From Mytilus galloprovincialis (Eukaryota; Mollusca; Bivalvia; Mytilida; Mytilidae): DNA of 64,000 nucleotides. The position numbers were made by a program, and so were the translations under genes. The stretch spans positions 38,283,440 to 38,347,439 of the forward strand of contig NC_134841.1 in NCBI RefSeq assembly GCF_965363235.1. Reading direction: 5' to 3'. Below, piece by piece: positions 12,644-24,135 of this stretch (positions within the stretch are counted from its first letter, which is position 1; each line of letters opens with the position of its first letter). The notes beneath the pieces were generated by a model. That model did not search any database and was not told the origin of the DNA. It saw only the letters and a list, made by a program, of their open reading frames with translations.

Positions 12644-15600
12644 ATGAATACTTTGATAACCGTACTTCTAGTGTCCGTTTCCTTTGCAAGTGCTGTACCC
12701 AAATATGGCGTCAGTAGAGGAGGTAAGTAAAGTTTTTTAGATAATTTTATTTTGCTCTTTCTGACATATTAGTATTCGAAGAGTATAAACAATTTTTACC
12801 AATTTTATTTACACTTGTAAATTAAAATTATTGTTCATGATGGTTAAATTGCAACTTAAACATGATACTATTATTTTTTTTTATCGTATCCTTTATATTT
12901 CTTTCACTCAATGTAGTCTTGATTTATAAATATGAAAAGCATTAGTGTAGAAGTAGGATTTATATTGATTAGTTAAACATGCAATGGGTAATATTTTATA
13001 CACCTACAAAAATAATAAACCTATAAAATAATTTCTGAACATTGAACCTAACTGCCACTGGGTTATCACAGAATTCTCAGCCAGTTATAACTTGCAAAAA
13101 AACATTGGATACTCCCAACATGAGTATTTAATATTACATATAAGAGCCAACCTTTCTTTTGTGAAGAGAAATGGCACTTAACTTTAATCTGAGATAATAA
13201 TTTAGATTTTTCTATTCATGATGTTAGTTTATAAAAATCATAGAAAGAATAATCATAAAACTATAGCATCAATTTTATGACTATGTCGAGAAGACAAGTA
13301 AAAAAAGATTAATAGAACAGTGACAGCAAATTTCCTTGAAGATCATTCAAATTCATTGTATAACTATATTTTGTTTTATCACTTAATAAAGTTGCAATAA
13401 TTATTTCAGTAAGTAGTTCCATCAGTGGGTCAATTGATGGCTCTATTGGCGGAAATGTGGGAAATGGTTTCGGAAGTGGCAGTGGAGTTTCCAGCTCTCT
13501 CAGTGGTGCTCTAAGTGGAAACTTGGGCGGTGGCATTGGAAGTGGAATTAGCGGCGTAGATGTAACTAATTCTCTCAATGCTGCTCTTAGTGGTAATTTG
13601 GGAGGTAGTCTAGGAGGTGGGTTTAGCAGCAATGGACTATCTAGTTCACTCAATGCTGCTTTAGGTGGAAATTTGGTCGGAGGCATCGGAGGTGGTCTCG
13701 GAGGAAGTGGAATATCTAATTCTCTTGCTGGTGCTTTAAGTGGAAATTTGGGAGGTAGTCTAGGAGGTGGTCTCGGTGGCGACAGACTATCTAGTTCTCT
13801 CAACGCTGCTTTGAGTGGAAATTTGGGAGGTAGTCTAGGAAGCGGTATTGGTAGCAGTGGCATTTCAGGTTCTCTGGCTGGTGCTCTTAGTGGAAATGTG
13901 GGAGGTGGAATTAGTGGTGTTGGTGCCGGCAGATCTATCTCCATCAGCATTAGTGCATACCTTAGATTGATTTCCTACATCTCTGCCCTTCAACAAACCA
14001 TCTCTGCCAATACCTTAGCAGCAAGTTTGAGCGGTGGAATCGGTGGTGGAATCAGTGGAGGAATTGGTGGTGGAGTAGGAGGTGGATTCACTAGTGGTGC
14101 TGGATCTAACTTTGCAGGACAATTTGACGGTGGATTTGCTGGTTCTTTTGGCAGATCTGGACTTGGAACTGGAGTAGGGAGCAGCGGCTTTGCTGGAGAA
14201 TTCGGAAGTGGACTCAGTGCACAAAGTGGAAACATCGGAGGTATTGGAGGAGCAGGCAGTTTGAGCGGAGGACTTTCCGGAGGATTAAGTGGTGGACTTT
14301 CTGGTGGACTAGGAGGTGGTATTGTTGGAGGTGCAAGAGGACTCAGTAGTGCAAGCCTTCAAGGTCGGTAGTTTATGTAGCCACGAAGTAAAATCAAGTT
14401 AAACAATATTTGCGAAAGAGTATATCTATTATATTAATGTTTGTATTGCAATACGTGATATCAATGAATGGTATTAGAAGAGATATCAAATATGTTGAGT
14501 TTAAAGTTCTGTTAATAAAATTCACTCTTTAATATACACCGACTTTAAAACGATTTCGTTTTTTTTTTCCTTTTTAAGGGTATTGCAGGTGGGGAACTAC
14601 AGTTTAAATGCTTTTCAACCATTTTATTAGTTAGGCCTTCCATCTTTGCATAAACAATTTTTAATTGAACTTCAATAATGAGTGTGATGTCGACTAACGA
14701 CATCACTTGCGTACTTATAACAAAACTTAGATTTGAATGTTTTGTCATTGACTATGACTATTTGATTTATAATTAGTATTTTGTTTTTAATGTTACCCTT
14801 TCAGCTGCTCTTCAAGGAAGTGTAAGCAGTGGATTCGCTGGCAGATCTGTTGGAAAAGGTGATTTTTTGAAAATTTTTATTTAAAACATGAACAGATTGA
14901 AAAAGGTAAAAAGTCACAATTAGATAGTAGTGACACGTTCAGTACTTTAACAGTAAAAGTTAGAGTTAAGGCCAATTTCCCTTAAAAAAAGATTTGCGCA
15001 CTTGTACAAAAACCGAAAGTTATTAAAACATCAGAAAATTTCAATATCAAATAGTCAATTCAATTCACTTGATACTTGTTCAGACATTCTTACAGATTTA
15101 CATACAAATTAAACTTACAGCTAGAACGTAATTGTCCGTATTTCATATATTTAAATAACTGTCAATGACAATTTCCAAATTTTTATTGCATGTTTATGAA
15201 AGGAATATAATTGAATTAAATCTGAAATATTATATACATTTATAGAATGGAAAATATATCTCAAATAGAATACGGTTTCGGTTAAGAAATGTCCTTCTGA
15301 AATATATTTTCAATATCAACACGAAAGTTGTGGAAATGTAGTATGTGAATTACCGTTTTAGTTAATCATTGGCATTAGGTCAATTGTTCGGAATTAAGTC
15401 AAAATTATGTTGACCTCAAAAGCAAGATATTGTATGAAGAATCACTAAGAACGTTTAGAAATTACCTTTGTTTAGACAGATTATCTTCTTTCCCCCCATT
15501 CAAATTGACCTCGTAGAACATTGAATAGAGAAATTATTCGGGAAATATATTTAAACAGTTCATATTATTGGTGATATAAAATGAAAAGTAAAACCATTAT

Positions 15601-16025
15601 ATCCCGTATTATCACTATTTTGTGCATTTTTCCTTTCATCTTTTTTTGTGGTAATTTTTCATTTCAATCTACTCGCTTGAGATGAAAAATTAACGCTAGA
15701 AACTAAGCAGGTACGTGGCGTTGCTAACGAAATTGATATGAAATTGACAACGTCGTCATAGGTAAAATAGCGATAAACAGATTATCATTGATCATCTCAA
15801 CTCGATTGCCTTTCTCGCTTTCGCCGTCCCAGCGCAAGCGAGAAAATCAATCTCGTTGAGATCATCAACGATAATCTAAAATTATCAGGGATATAAAATT
15901 GATCAGAAAATATATTAATAATTGTAATCCCTCAGATCATTTCTGTTTAAATTCGGTATAATGTGGTTTATTTTCTTTTATGTTTACTTTTATATAGCAT
16001 TTGTTTTGCAGGATCAGCATATTAA
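12644..16025 (+). CDS. secreted Gly/Ser-rich silk-like protein, copy 1 (366 aa)
   Basis: Coding exons are 12644-12722, 13410-14363, 14805-14858 and 16012-16025, all with phase 1 junctions and AG/GT borders; stop TAA at 16023. The ATG lies 5 nt inside an exon that begins after TTTCAG at 12638. Residues 1-17 form a signal peptide (MNTLITVLLVSVSFASA). Six 25-residue repeats of the type SSLNAALSGNLGGSLGGGxG span residues 55-204. An unusual beta-branched/aromatic block, ISISAYLRLISYISALQQ, follows at 205-222. Then comes a Gly-rich tail with SNFAGQFDGGFAGS and GGLSGG iterations, and the C-terminus GKGSAY. Tyr is scarce and there is no Cys. The composition suggests an extracellular structural protein (shell matrix, byssus or silk-like). 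I cannot name the family and no enzyme domain is visible. Confidence 0.85.
15598..15896 (+). mobile_element. dispersed hairpin element in the last intron of copy 1
   Basis: About 300 bp with short inverted ends (TATATCCC at left, GGGATATA at right). An internal palindrome at about 15781-15878 has arms GATTATCATTGATCATCTCAA and TTGAGATCATCAACGATAATC around CTTTCTCGCTTTCGCCG. An inverted copy is at 42490-42772 and a fragment at 48555-48680. Non-coding. Confidence 0.6.
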
Positions 16026-16122
16026 ATAGCAGATGTGTAAACGTATTTATCGGACGCCTGAAGTCGATGAACCAACAAACACATACCAACAAAACTCTTT
16101 TGTTGTATTTACTTGTTATTAG

Positions 16123-16128
16123 AATAAA
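16123..16128 (+). terminator. polyadenylation signal of copy 1
   Basis: AATAAA 98 bases after the stop, in the same GAATAAACATT context as copies 0 and 3. Confidence 0.65.
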
Positions 16129-16704
16129 CATTATAATTCACATTTGTGTTTAGTATTTTGTTATCTAAGGACTTCAAAAGTTTGATAAATCTATCAAGAT
16201 AATTCATCAGATGTTCACAAGGCATTTATCTGTAAGATATAAATTATTTCAAGTAATTCTTAAATTTATTAATTTGGAGACAGTCATCGAATTTAAGGGG
16301 AAACTACATAACGTGCTGAAATAACAATGATAAGTTAAGATCGTTAGAGTCATAAATACTGTTATCAGATATGTGTCGGCATTAAAGGTAGTCAAACCTT
16401 TTCTAGTGAGGCTGTTACATATATTTACTCTTCCACCAATTAAAATAATTGCCATATATGAAATACCAAATGGGACAACAGAAACTATAAACCGATGAAT
16501 AGACAATAAAAAAAGGCAAATAGAAAACGATAAAAATACAAAATTTGTTTACAAAACTCTATTCAAAAGACTATATAGGTAGTGAAATACAGAACAAATA
16601 AAACCCGCTTGGTGACTTCAGATCATTTTTTTTTGTCAAGCGGAACCCGTCGTTTTGAAAATAGCAGGTACATAAACTCATCATAGATACCAAGATTGCA
16701 GATT

Positions 16705-16800
16705 AATATTTGCACCAGACACGCGTAACGTCTACAGAAGACTCAGCAGTGACGCTCGAATCGAAAAAGTTGAAAAGGCCGAAAATTCCTAAACTTTTGG
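16705..16800 (+). repeat. interspersed repeat family D fragment
   Basis: TTTGCACCAGACACGCGTAA, then GTCTACAGAAGACTCAGCAGTGACGCTCGAA, related to 63535-63600 and 63885-63950. The family appears inverted at 59520-59570 (GTAGACGAAACGCGCGTCTGG). A shorter trace is at 19648. Confidence 0.5.
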
Positions 16801-19640
16801 CAAATAAAAGATCATGGAAATCTTTTCCCACAATGTAAGCTGTAAAGTTATTGAATATTTAGAAGTTAGTTAAGATAGCTGTAGCAGACGTTTAATCATT
16901 TATGAAAATGAATATATGATTTAAAGTTTGTCATTAACGTTTGAATTAAAGTACATGAGAGGAAATATTCTCTATATTGCAACCTTCTGGTATGAAATCA
17001 GCCACTTGTGAATTAACAAAAAAGTCGAAAATTCATGAATGCGGGTTGTCTGCTGATGACACGTCCTCAAGCCGTAATTAATTTTCTGCAAATAAAAGAA
17101 TCTAGTCTTTTGATGATATATATTTTATCAGCCATTTATATAGATTCAGAGTGTTTATTCATGCAAAGAAATGATTTGAACCTTCCTTAACCCTTCTTTT
17201 CTATGAAACAGTATTGGATTAGACTTTTCAGTCTATTTTAACGCTTACTTTGGCGAATAATTAATGCGTAGAGAAGACCCGTGTATTTAAAATTCTCTTT
17301 CAAGAGTACAAAAACCTCATCCGTATGCAATCAGTTCACTCGAAATACTGTATTCACAATTGATCCACACAACCCATGTAGGCGGTAGTTTCATAGTAAG
17401 ATAGAGGTTTAGTGGATTATTTGGCAGACTTATAATAAATGAAATGATACAAGGAAGCTTGTATAGTAGTAATTAGGAAATCCATTACAGTAAGGGAACA
17501 TCGAGGTTTTCATCTCGGTTTGGATTTTAAAAGTAACATAGAACAGACCTATGTTTGTTAAGTATTCGTGGTTTTGAAAACTATGTCAAAGTAAACTGAT
17601 GATGGCAAGAAATATGTCAATTATTAAACCTAGTTCTAAGCATTTAATATTAAAGGCAAGCAAAGATGGACAAATAAACTCATAATTAGAAAATAAAAAT
17701 AATAAGATGACAATGCAATGGAAAAAAATTAAAGTATACAAAACACAAAATAGAAATCCATTTGGAACCTATGATTAAATGTAAAAGGTACGTAAATGGG
17801 AGATCTCACGAAATTTAAGAAAGTAAGAAATATAATGAGCTGTACATAACTGTCAAGAAATGATATGACACGTTTACACTTTCTGAGACATTGCAAATTA
17901 TAAGTGTGATAAATAGGAGTAAAAATGTGTACATTACATGTAAATATCGTGTAACAACATGTAAATAAAAACCTCAGCGAGTATTACCCGAAATTCTGTC
18001 CTACGATTATTCTCTAAAAGTGGTATGCTATTGCTACTGAAAGGTTTGTTATATTGATACAAAACCTATAAGAGTCACCAAATATTTTTGTTAGAATGAA
18101 AACGTGAAGCCTCTGTACAAAAAGGAAAAAAGCCGTCAAGTCAAAAGTATTCGTGACGTCGTGACGCGAAATCTTATTTATCTGTTACTCTCTGTTAGAT
18201 TCATATTCAATGTACTGATCAGTATCGTCAGGAAGAGATAATCACACAATGACCTCATCATATTGTAATCAAGTACGCTTTCCTTGCCCAGTACGCGTAT
18301 CTATCCATAAAATTGTTCAACACAAATTACATACGTATATGCGGAGAAAAAATGAATACTTATGTGACTCAATTTTTTTTATTGAAAAGCAAAGCTAAAT
18401 CTATATTTTTTAACTGGTTGTAATAGCTGTTCATCTTGTAAGGATCGTCTACTGTGGACCCCTACTACTTAAGAGTATTATACCAATTAAAAGTCGATCA
18501 CAGCGGATAGAATAAAGTAAAATAAGTTTAGTCAGTTAATGAAAATGTAAGATTTATCAAACACAAGTAAGTCTATATTTTGTCAGCAGATAATAAAGAT
18601 TAGTAAAACAAGACAACATTTTCACTTCCGAAGCATGTAAAACAAACGTGGCCAAAACGAAACTATACTGCGAAAAGATAAATGCATAAGAAAATGTCTA
18701 ATTTACACAAAATAAACAGAGAGGCGAATAAAACAAATATAATTAAGAGTGTGTTAACCCCTGGCAATGTATATTGCCGATATCCCATTCACAACATTTA
18801 CCGTGAAATTCATTCTTATTTTACCACGCATTCTGAAGAAGTGAAGATAATTATGACATCTGCTGAACGTTTATTTCGACTTTGGTGTCTACCGATCCCT
18901 CATTTAAGGCACTGAAGAACACACATCAAGTAGCAATACAAGACGTCATAATCGTTTAGACAATTTGGACACTGTCATCAAATTTTCTCTGGTCCATGCT
19001 TCGCATACCTTTTCAGCTATTGTTCTCAATCAAATGCCCTCATTTTTACTTTTTAAAAGGAAGCACGTTGATACAAATTAAAACTATTAAAACAAATTAA
19101 ACACAGCCAACCAATTTCTCTTGAAAATGCCCGTAATTATCGAAGACAACTTTAAACCAGTACTAATTGCAACTTAGGTGTCAACAATTTGATATTGTTT
19201 ATTGTGGGCAGTACTTATTTTCTCGGAATGGCTCTTCGTTTTAATTTTTGCCAATGCGCCTTATTTTTCTCATGCGGATTTGCCGCTCGAATCTTTATTC
19301 TTTAACACCACCAATTCCAGCATTGTCATTCAGTTCGTTAGACATTAAATATATAAATAGTAATTTTACACTTGAAAAAAAACATTGTTATTTTCCGTCT
19401 GTAGAGCAGCTACTACCCAACTGACAGTAAGGGGTCCATCTATGGACGAACGTTATTTTTTTTTTTTAAATTTAACAAATGACATGGTTTTTTATACAAT
19501 AAATAGAAGAAAATAACATAATTTGAACTACTAGTACTCTAATTTGATTAAAAACATGTTTTTCTTCTTTAACACACAGTGGAACATATGTGTACACTAA
19601 AGTGCACGGTGCATATTCATAATACTCATCCTCAGTTCCA
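16801..19640. other. intergenic, no gene recognised
   Basis: AT-rich sequence with stops in all frames. Some moderately GC-richer islands (for example 18125-18180, GTCGTGACGCG) have no identifiable feature. Confidence 0.45.
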
Positions 19641-19682
19641 TCATGTTGAACACCAGACACGCTTTTCGTCTTCAATCGACTC

Positions 19683-19960
19683 ATTAAAGAAAAATAACAA
19701 ACATTCCGAGCTAAGAGGAAAATTAAATACGGGAAGTCCCTCATTGAATAGCAAAAGCTCAAACACATCAAACTAATGGATAACAACTGTTATGTTCCTG
19801 ACTTATTACAGCCATTTTTTTATGTAGAAAATGATGAAGTTAACCTGGTCTTATAGCTTGTAAAACGTCTCATTTGTATAACAGTCGCATAACATTTCAT
19901 TTTATTGACAACTACGTGTGAACAAAACAAACAGATCAAAGTTATTAGTCCAGTGTATGT
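19683..19960 (+). repeat. interspersed repeat family A
   Basis: Shares GAGGAAAATTAAATACGGGAAG, AAGCTCAAACACATCAAAC, GTTCCTGACTTA and GTAGAAAATGATG landmarks with the longer copies at 22535 and 60145. The two opposed short ORFs here are repeat sequence. Confidence 0.55.
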
Positions 19961-20188
19961 TTGTTTTCCTATATTCTTTAATTGAGATGAGTCATTTAAA
20001 TTGATATTTTATAGTGTGTATGTCTATCTTGTGATGTTTCACTATTGTTTCAGGTAAGGGTGAAGGTTGGTACCTATTAAAAACATTTAAACCCGCTGCA
20101 TTTGTTTGCACCTTTCAAAAGTCAGGACACTGATGTTCAGTGGTTGTCTTTTGTTGATGTGGTTCTTAAATGATTCTCGTTATATATA

Positions 20189-21936
20189 TGTAACACTCCC
20201 AAACGTGTCCTTCCCCCCAAACGTGTCCGATTCCCCCAAACGTGTCTACTCTCCCCAAACGTGTCCGTAATATTCAATAATCCCCAAACGTGTCCGATTT
20301 CAGAACCCCCAAACGTGTCCAATAATTGTTTTTCCCCAAAACGTGTCCACTATTACACGCCAGAACGTCTAACGTCTTTTAGCGCTATAATACATGTATG
20401 TCCTAAATGAAATCGATAACGTTTACGGCATTCTATTAAGAGGGAAGCAATTGATGAGGTAGCCATTTATTAGCATTAGTTTGTTCAATGCCAGTTGTTA
20501 ATGATTATCATAATTGCAAATTTAATCTGTATCATATGAATTAAATTTTGACTGAAATTGCTTATTGCCCAGTTGCAAGTATTTCATGCTCATTAATAGC
20601 GAACATACAAAAAATTAAAGGTAGTTGAATTAATTGTTTACTGTGTAAATTATTTGTTTATTATAAACTCCGGTGATGTCTTTTATATCAATCCGACGGC
20701 GATCGTTCAGCATTATTTACTTCCAATTATTCAACATTTCTGATATTTTAAAAGCTCATCAAATCATAAACTGTTATTCAGTTATTTTTAATAAATTTTA
20801 GGTTTCGAGCATCACTTTAGAGACACGATTAAACATAACGTCCAGTGCCAAATATTTCATGCATTATTTGAATGACATCATGTTAAAAAATTAGATAGGT
20901 TCTACAACTGTATTATCATACCGGGAGCCAGTCTTCATTTGTCAACACTGGTATCACGCAGTACTTTGATAGTGAACAAATGTATTCTGCGGAATTGTTT
21001 AGTAAAACTCCCTGGACGATATGACCAGCTACAAATATTACAATAAGGAAGATATCGTTGATTACAGAAACAATCCTGCTATGAACAAAGGGACTGCTGA
21101 TTTAGTTGCGGTTTCTAGCGAAGAGGAGTAGTAATACAAATAGATAAGTGTCCTAGACGAGGCACATTTTATAAGATGATATAACAGACTTCTGTTTTCA
21201 AATAAACAGACACTAGATGAGAATGGCACAATAAAAATGTATTTTTACTAATTGCAAATTAAATTTGTACTGTATCTATTAACTTTAGACTGTTGATTGC
21301 GTATTTTAAGTTGCAAGTATTTCATGCATATTTAGAGAGAACATACAAGTTTTAATGTTTTAATGTTTTTACAGTTGTAGTGTATAAATTAACTTTAAAC
21401 TGTTGATTGCGTATTGTCCAGTTGCAAGTATGTCATGCATATTTAGAGAGAACATACAAGTTATAATGATTTTACATTTCTAGTGTATAAATTAACTTTA
21501 GACTGGTGATTGCGTATTGTCCAATTGTTTCATGCATATTTAGAGAGAAAATAAATGTTCTAATGCGCAGAGAAAGGGACATTTTGACCAGGTATATGTA
21601 CAGTTAATATAAACATGTTTGCTTATAATTTACATACGACATAGACGAAATGACGCCCCCACTTTTACCCAACTTGTACTGCCGGTTTAAAAAAGACCTT
21701 ACGACTTTATCTTTATTTTTAATGAAATGGTAAAATCATTATCATTAATGAAATAGCAATAGCCAAATAACGCTTGATATGGACACGTTTGGGAGATTGG
21801 ACACGTTTAGGGGTAAGTTGAAAAATGGACACGTTTGGGCGCCCATATATGTTTTTGCAGTTCAGTGACGTCGATGTGGACACGTTTGGGGGAATCGGAC
21901 ACGTTTGGGGGGAAGGACACGTTTATGAGTGTTACA
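20189..21936. mobile_element. 1.75-kb TIR element with iterated CCCCAAACGTGTCC ends
   Basis: The ends are TGTAACACTC and GAGTGTTACA. The inverted repeat runs about 57 bp with two mismatches. The left end (20189-20350) carries seven copies of a 14-15 bp motif (C)CCCCAAACGTGTCC in one orientation. The right end (21781-21936) carries six in the opposite orientation. No protein-coding frame lies inside, so it is non-autonomous. It is flanked by TATATA on both sides, consistent with a target duplication or a TA-rich target, and it interrupts a family C repeat whose empty equivalent is at 43345-43640. The superfamily is not assigned. Confidence 0.8.
21240..21560 (+). repeat. three tandem copies of a ~118-bp unit inside the TIR element
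   Basis: Each unit contains ATTAACTTTA(G/A)ACTG(T/G)TGATTGCGTATT, GTTGCAAGTAT and CATGCATATTTAGAGAGAA. A decayed fourth unit is at about 20510-20620 (GAAATTGCTTATTGCCCAGT, CAAGTATTTCATGC). Confidence 0.65.
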
Positions 21937-22534
21937 TATATAAATTAAACTGTTGGTTTCCCGTTTGATTTGTTTTACACTAATAATTGTTTTAGGCCCT
22001 TTATAGCTTGTTGTTTGGTGTGAACCAATGCTCCTGGCTGAAGACCGTACTTTGACCTATAATGATTTACGTGTACAATTTATGACTTTATTATTGTCAT
22101 TTTGTTTATTTTCTTTGGTTACATCTTCTGACATCAGACTCCGACTTCTCTTGAACTGAATTTTAAATGTGCGTATTGTTATGCGTTTACTTTTCTACAT
22201 TGGCTAGAGGTATAGGACAAGGGTTGAGATCTCCTAAACATGTTAAACCCCGCCGCATTTTTTGCGCCTGTCCCAAGTCAGGAGCCTCTTGCCTTTGTTA
22301 GTCTTGTATTATTTCAATTTTAGTTTCTTGTGTACAATTTGGAAATTAGTATGGCGTTCATTGTTGTGTTATAATTGTAATAACAAAAAAAAAAAAAAAA
22401 CAGAAATGTATCTACATAGAAAAACAAGACGGCATACTAGTATAAACAAAGATCATTAACAAAAACAAAAACAAAAGACAAGAATACATGAATTCACCAT
22501 AGCACAATATCACAATGATGAAAAAAAAGTAAAT

Positions 22535-22960
22535 CACAAAAATACTGAACTCCGAGGAAAATTCAAAACGGAAAATCCCTTATCAAATGGCAAAATCGAA
22601 TGATAAAACACATCAAACGAATAAACAACAATTGTCATGTTCCTAGTGTTGTATAGGCACTTTAAAATGTAGAAAATGGTGGATTGAACTTGGTTTTATA
22701 GCGCTAAACCTCTGACCTGTATGACAGTCGCATCAAATTCCATTATATTTACAATGATACATGAATAAAACAGACATAATAGGTAATGAATAACTTCTTA
22801 GCCACATCAAATGGATAATACTAAAAATAAACTAAACAGTAAAAATAATAATTTACAAAATTCAAATAAAAGAATACTATGACACGTTATTTTGATATTA
22901 AACAACTTCAGTACCTAGAATCCAAATGTCAACACCATCGTGTATTAATTGTGAAGTTGA
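22535..22960 (+). repeat. interspersed repeat family A
   Basis: Landmarks are AAATACTGAACTCCGAGGAA, AACGGAAAATCCC, ATGGCAAAATCG, GTAGAAAATGGTGGATTGAA and GACAGTCGCATCAAATTCC, continuing to GAATAACTTCTTAGCCAC. It is nearly collinear with 60145-60835. The small + frame at 22926-23111 lies at its right end and has no coding support. Confidence 0.6.
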
Positions 22961-23499
22961 AACGGAATATGTATCACAAAGGTCTTGGTATCTTCAAAAA
23001 AATAATTTCGAAAAAGGACCACGTTATTTGACATACCGCTGGTTCATCAGCTTTCTTTACAAATACTTGTTGACGTTTTACAAAGTCTGCAAGCTCTTAA
23101 ATACCGCATAAGTTTGGGAAAATATATCCATATACAAGAAGGGTTGCAAATTTGCTACTAAGGTTATCTCCTATGTAAATCAACTTTCTACTTATATTCA
23201 ATTGTATTTTCAAATTGTGATAAATAAAAAAATCCAAAACTTATTCTTGTCTTAGACATCTTAAAATCGTGAAATAACTTCCTATTCAGACGTACTTAGA
23301 TCTTACACCGAAGAGTAATATAAATATTGAAAAAGAGAAAATGTATTTGGAGAGAAAAAATCATGTTACTTATTGAATATATTTTGAAAAAATCACGTAT
23401 TTAACAAATTACATAAATTATCAAATTTGGCGGCTTATCTTAGTAATAGACCAGTAGACTGTGAATATACCCTCTCAAAATATATGAAAAAGACCAATA

Positions 23500-23909
23500 A
23501 ATACATGTCAATTTTATAATTAAATGTTCTACATGAAATAAATGACCATATTACATAATATTCCAACTTATTGTAAGACTTTTAAGGAAATGAGTAAACT
23601 GATAAATAAAATATCTGATTCATATTTGTCAATAGATTGTCAAGTAAGCAGACGTTATTTTAAGTTGTGGTTTGGAATCATGTTAAACATTAATTTAAAA
23701 CTAAGTGTTAAGAATAAAGAATGAGAGGAGTATTTAACAACAATTTGTACATAAAAAATCAGTGTATATACCAAAGGTCAAACTTTATGCTCGGTCAAGA
23801 AAGCGCAATGCACGTACACGTAGCTGTATAAAAGAGAAAAATTGTTTATCATTTATACATAACGATATACACATCAGTAACTAAAGGTACCAACAAACAG
23901 AAAAACCAG
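23500..23909 (+). promoter_or_regulatory. promoter and 5'UTR exon of silk-like copy 2
   Basis: TATA box TATAAAAG at 23827-23834. Upstream conserved landmarks are AATAAATGACCATATTACAT, AATAAAATATCTGATTCATA, TTGTCAATAGATTGTCAAGT and GTAAGCAGA. The 5'UTR exon is inferred to end at 23909 (AAACCAG|GTAG). The overlapping small + frame 23542-23724 is promoter sequence, not a gene. Confidence 0.6.
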
Positions 23910-24135
23910 GTAGTACAATTTTTAGCTTATAAGTACGAATACCAACTAATATATATATATATCAACATACATTAATTAACTTTTTATATTAGTATACCAA
24001 TTGATATGAAATGTTTTACTTTGCATGAAGTATTTATTTATTTATCAATCTTGAATTACATGTTTCAACGACATATTTTTCTTCTTACTTCTCAAATCAA
24101 ATGTTTGTAAAATATTTGAATTCATTTCAGGCAGG

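Larger units (their letters stand above)
20080..22400 (+). repeat. interspersed repeat family C, split by an inserted element
   Basis: The left part (20080-20188) ends ...TGTTGATGTGGTTCTTAAATG...TCTCGTTATATATA. The right part (21937-22400) resumes TATATAAATTAAACTGTTGG. Joined, they match the uninterrupted relative at 43345-43640 (GTTGATGTTCATAAATATT...TATATATAAATTAGATCGTTGG), and partly 32235-32345. The right part continues to about 22400 with landmarks also found inverted at 2820-3050. Confidence 0.65.

Noticed and set aside
20137..20322. Minus-strand frame rich in HVWG/TRLG
   Set aside because: Translation of the iterated CCCCAAACGTGTCC motif in the transposon end.
20181..20360. Possible CRISPR-like or telomere-like array (repeated CCCCAAACGTGTCC)
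   Set aside because: The unit is too short and irregularly spaced for CRISPR, the genome is eukaryotic, and an inverted partner at the other end marks transposon termini.
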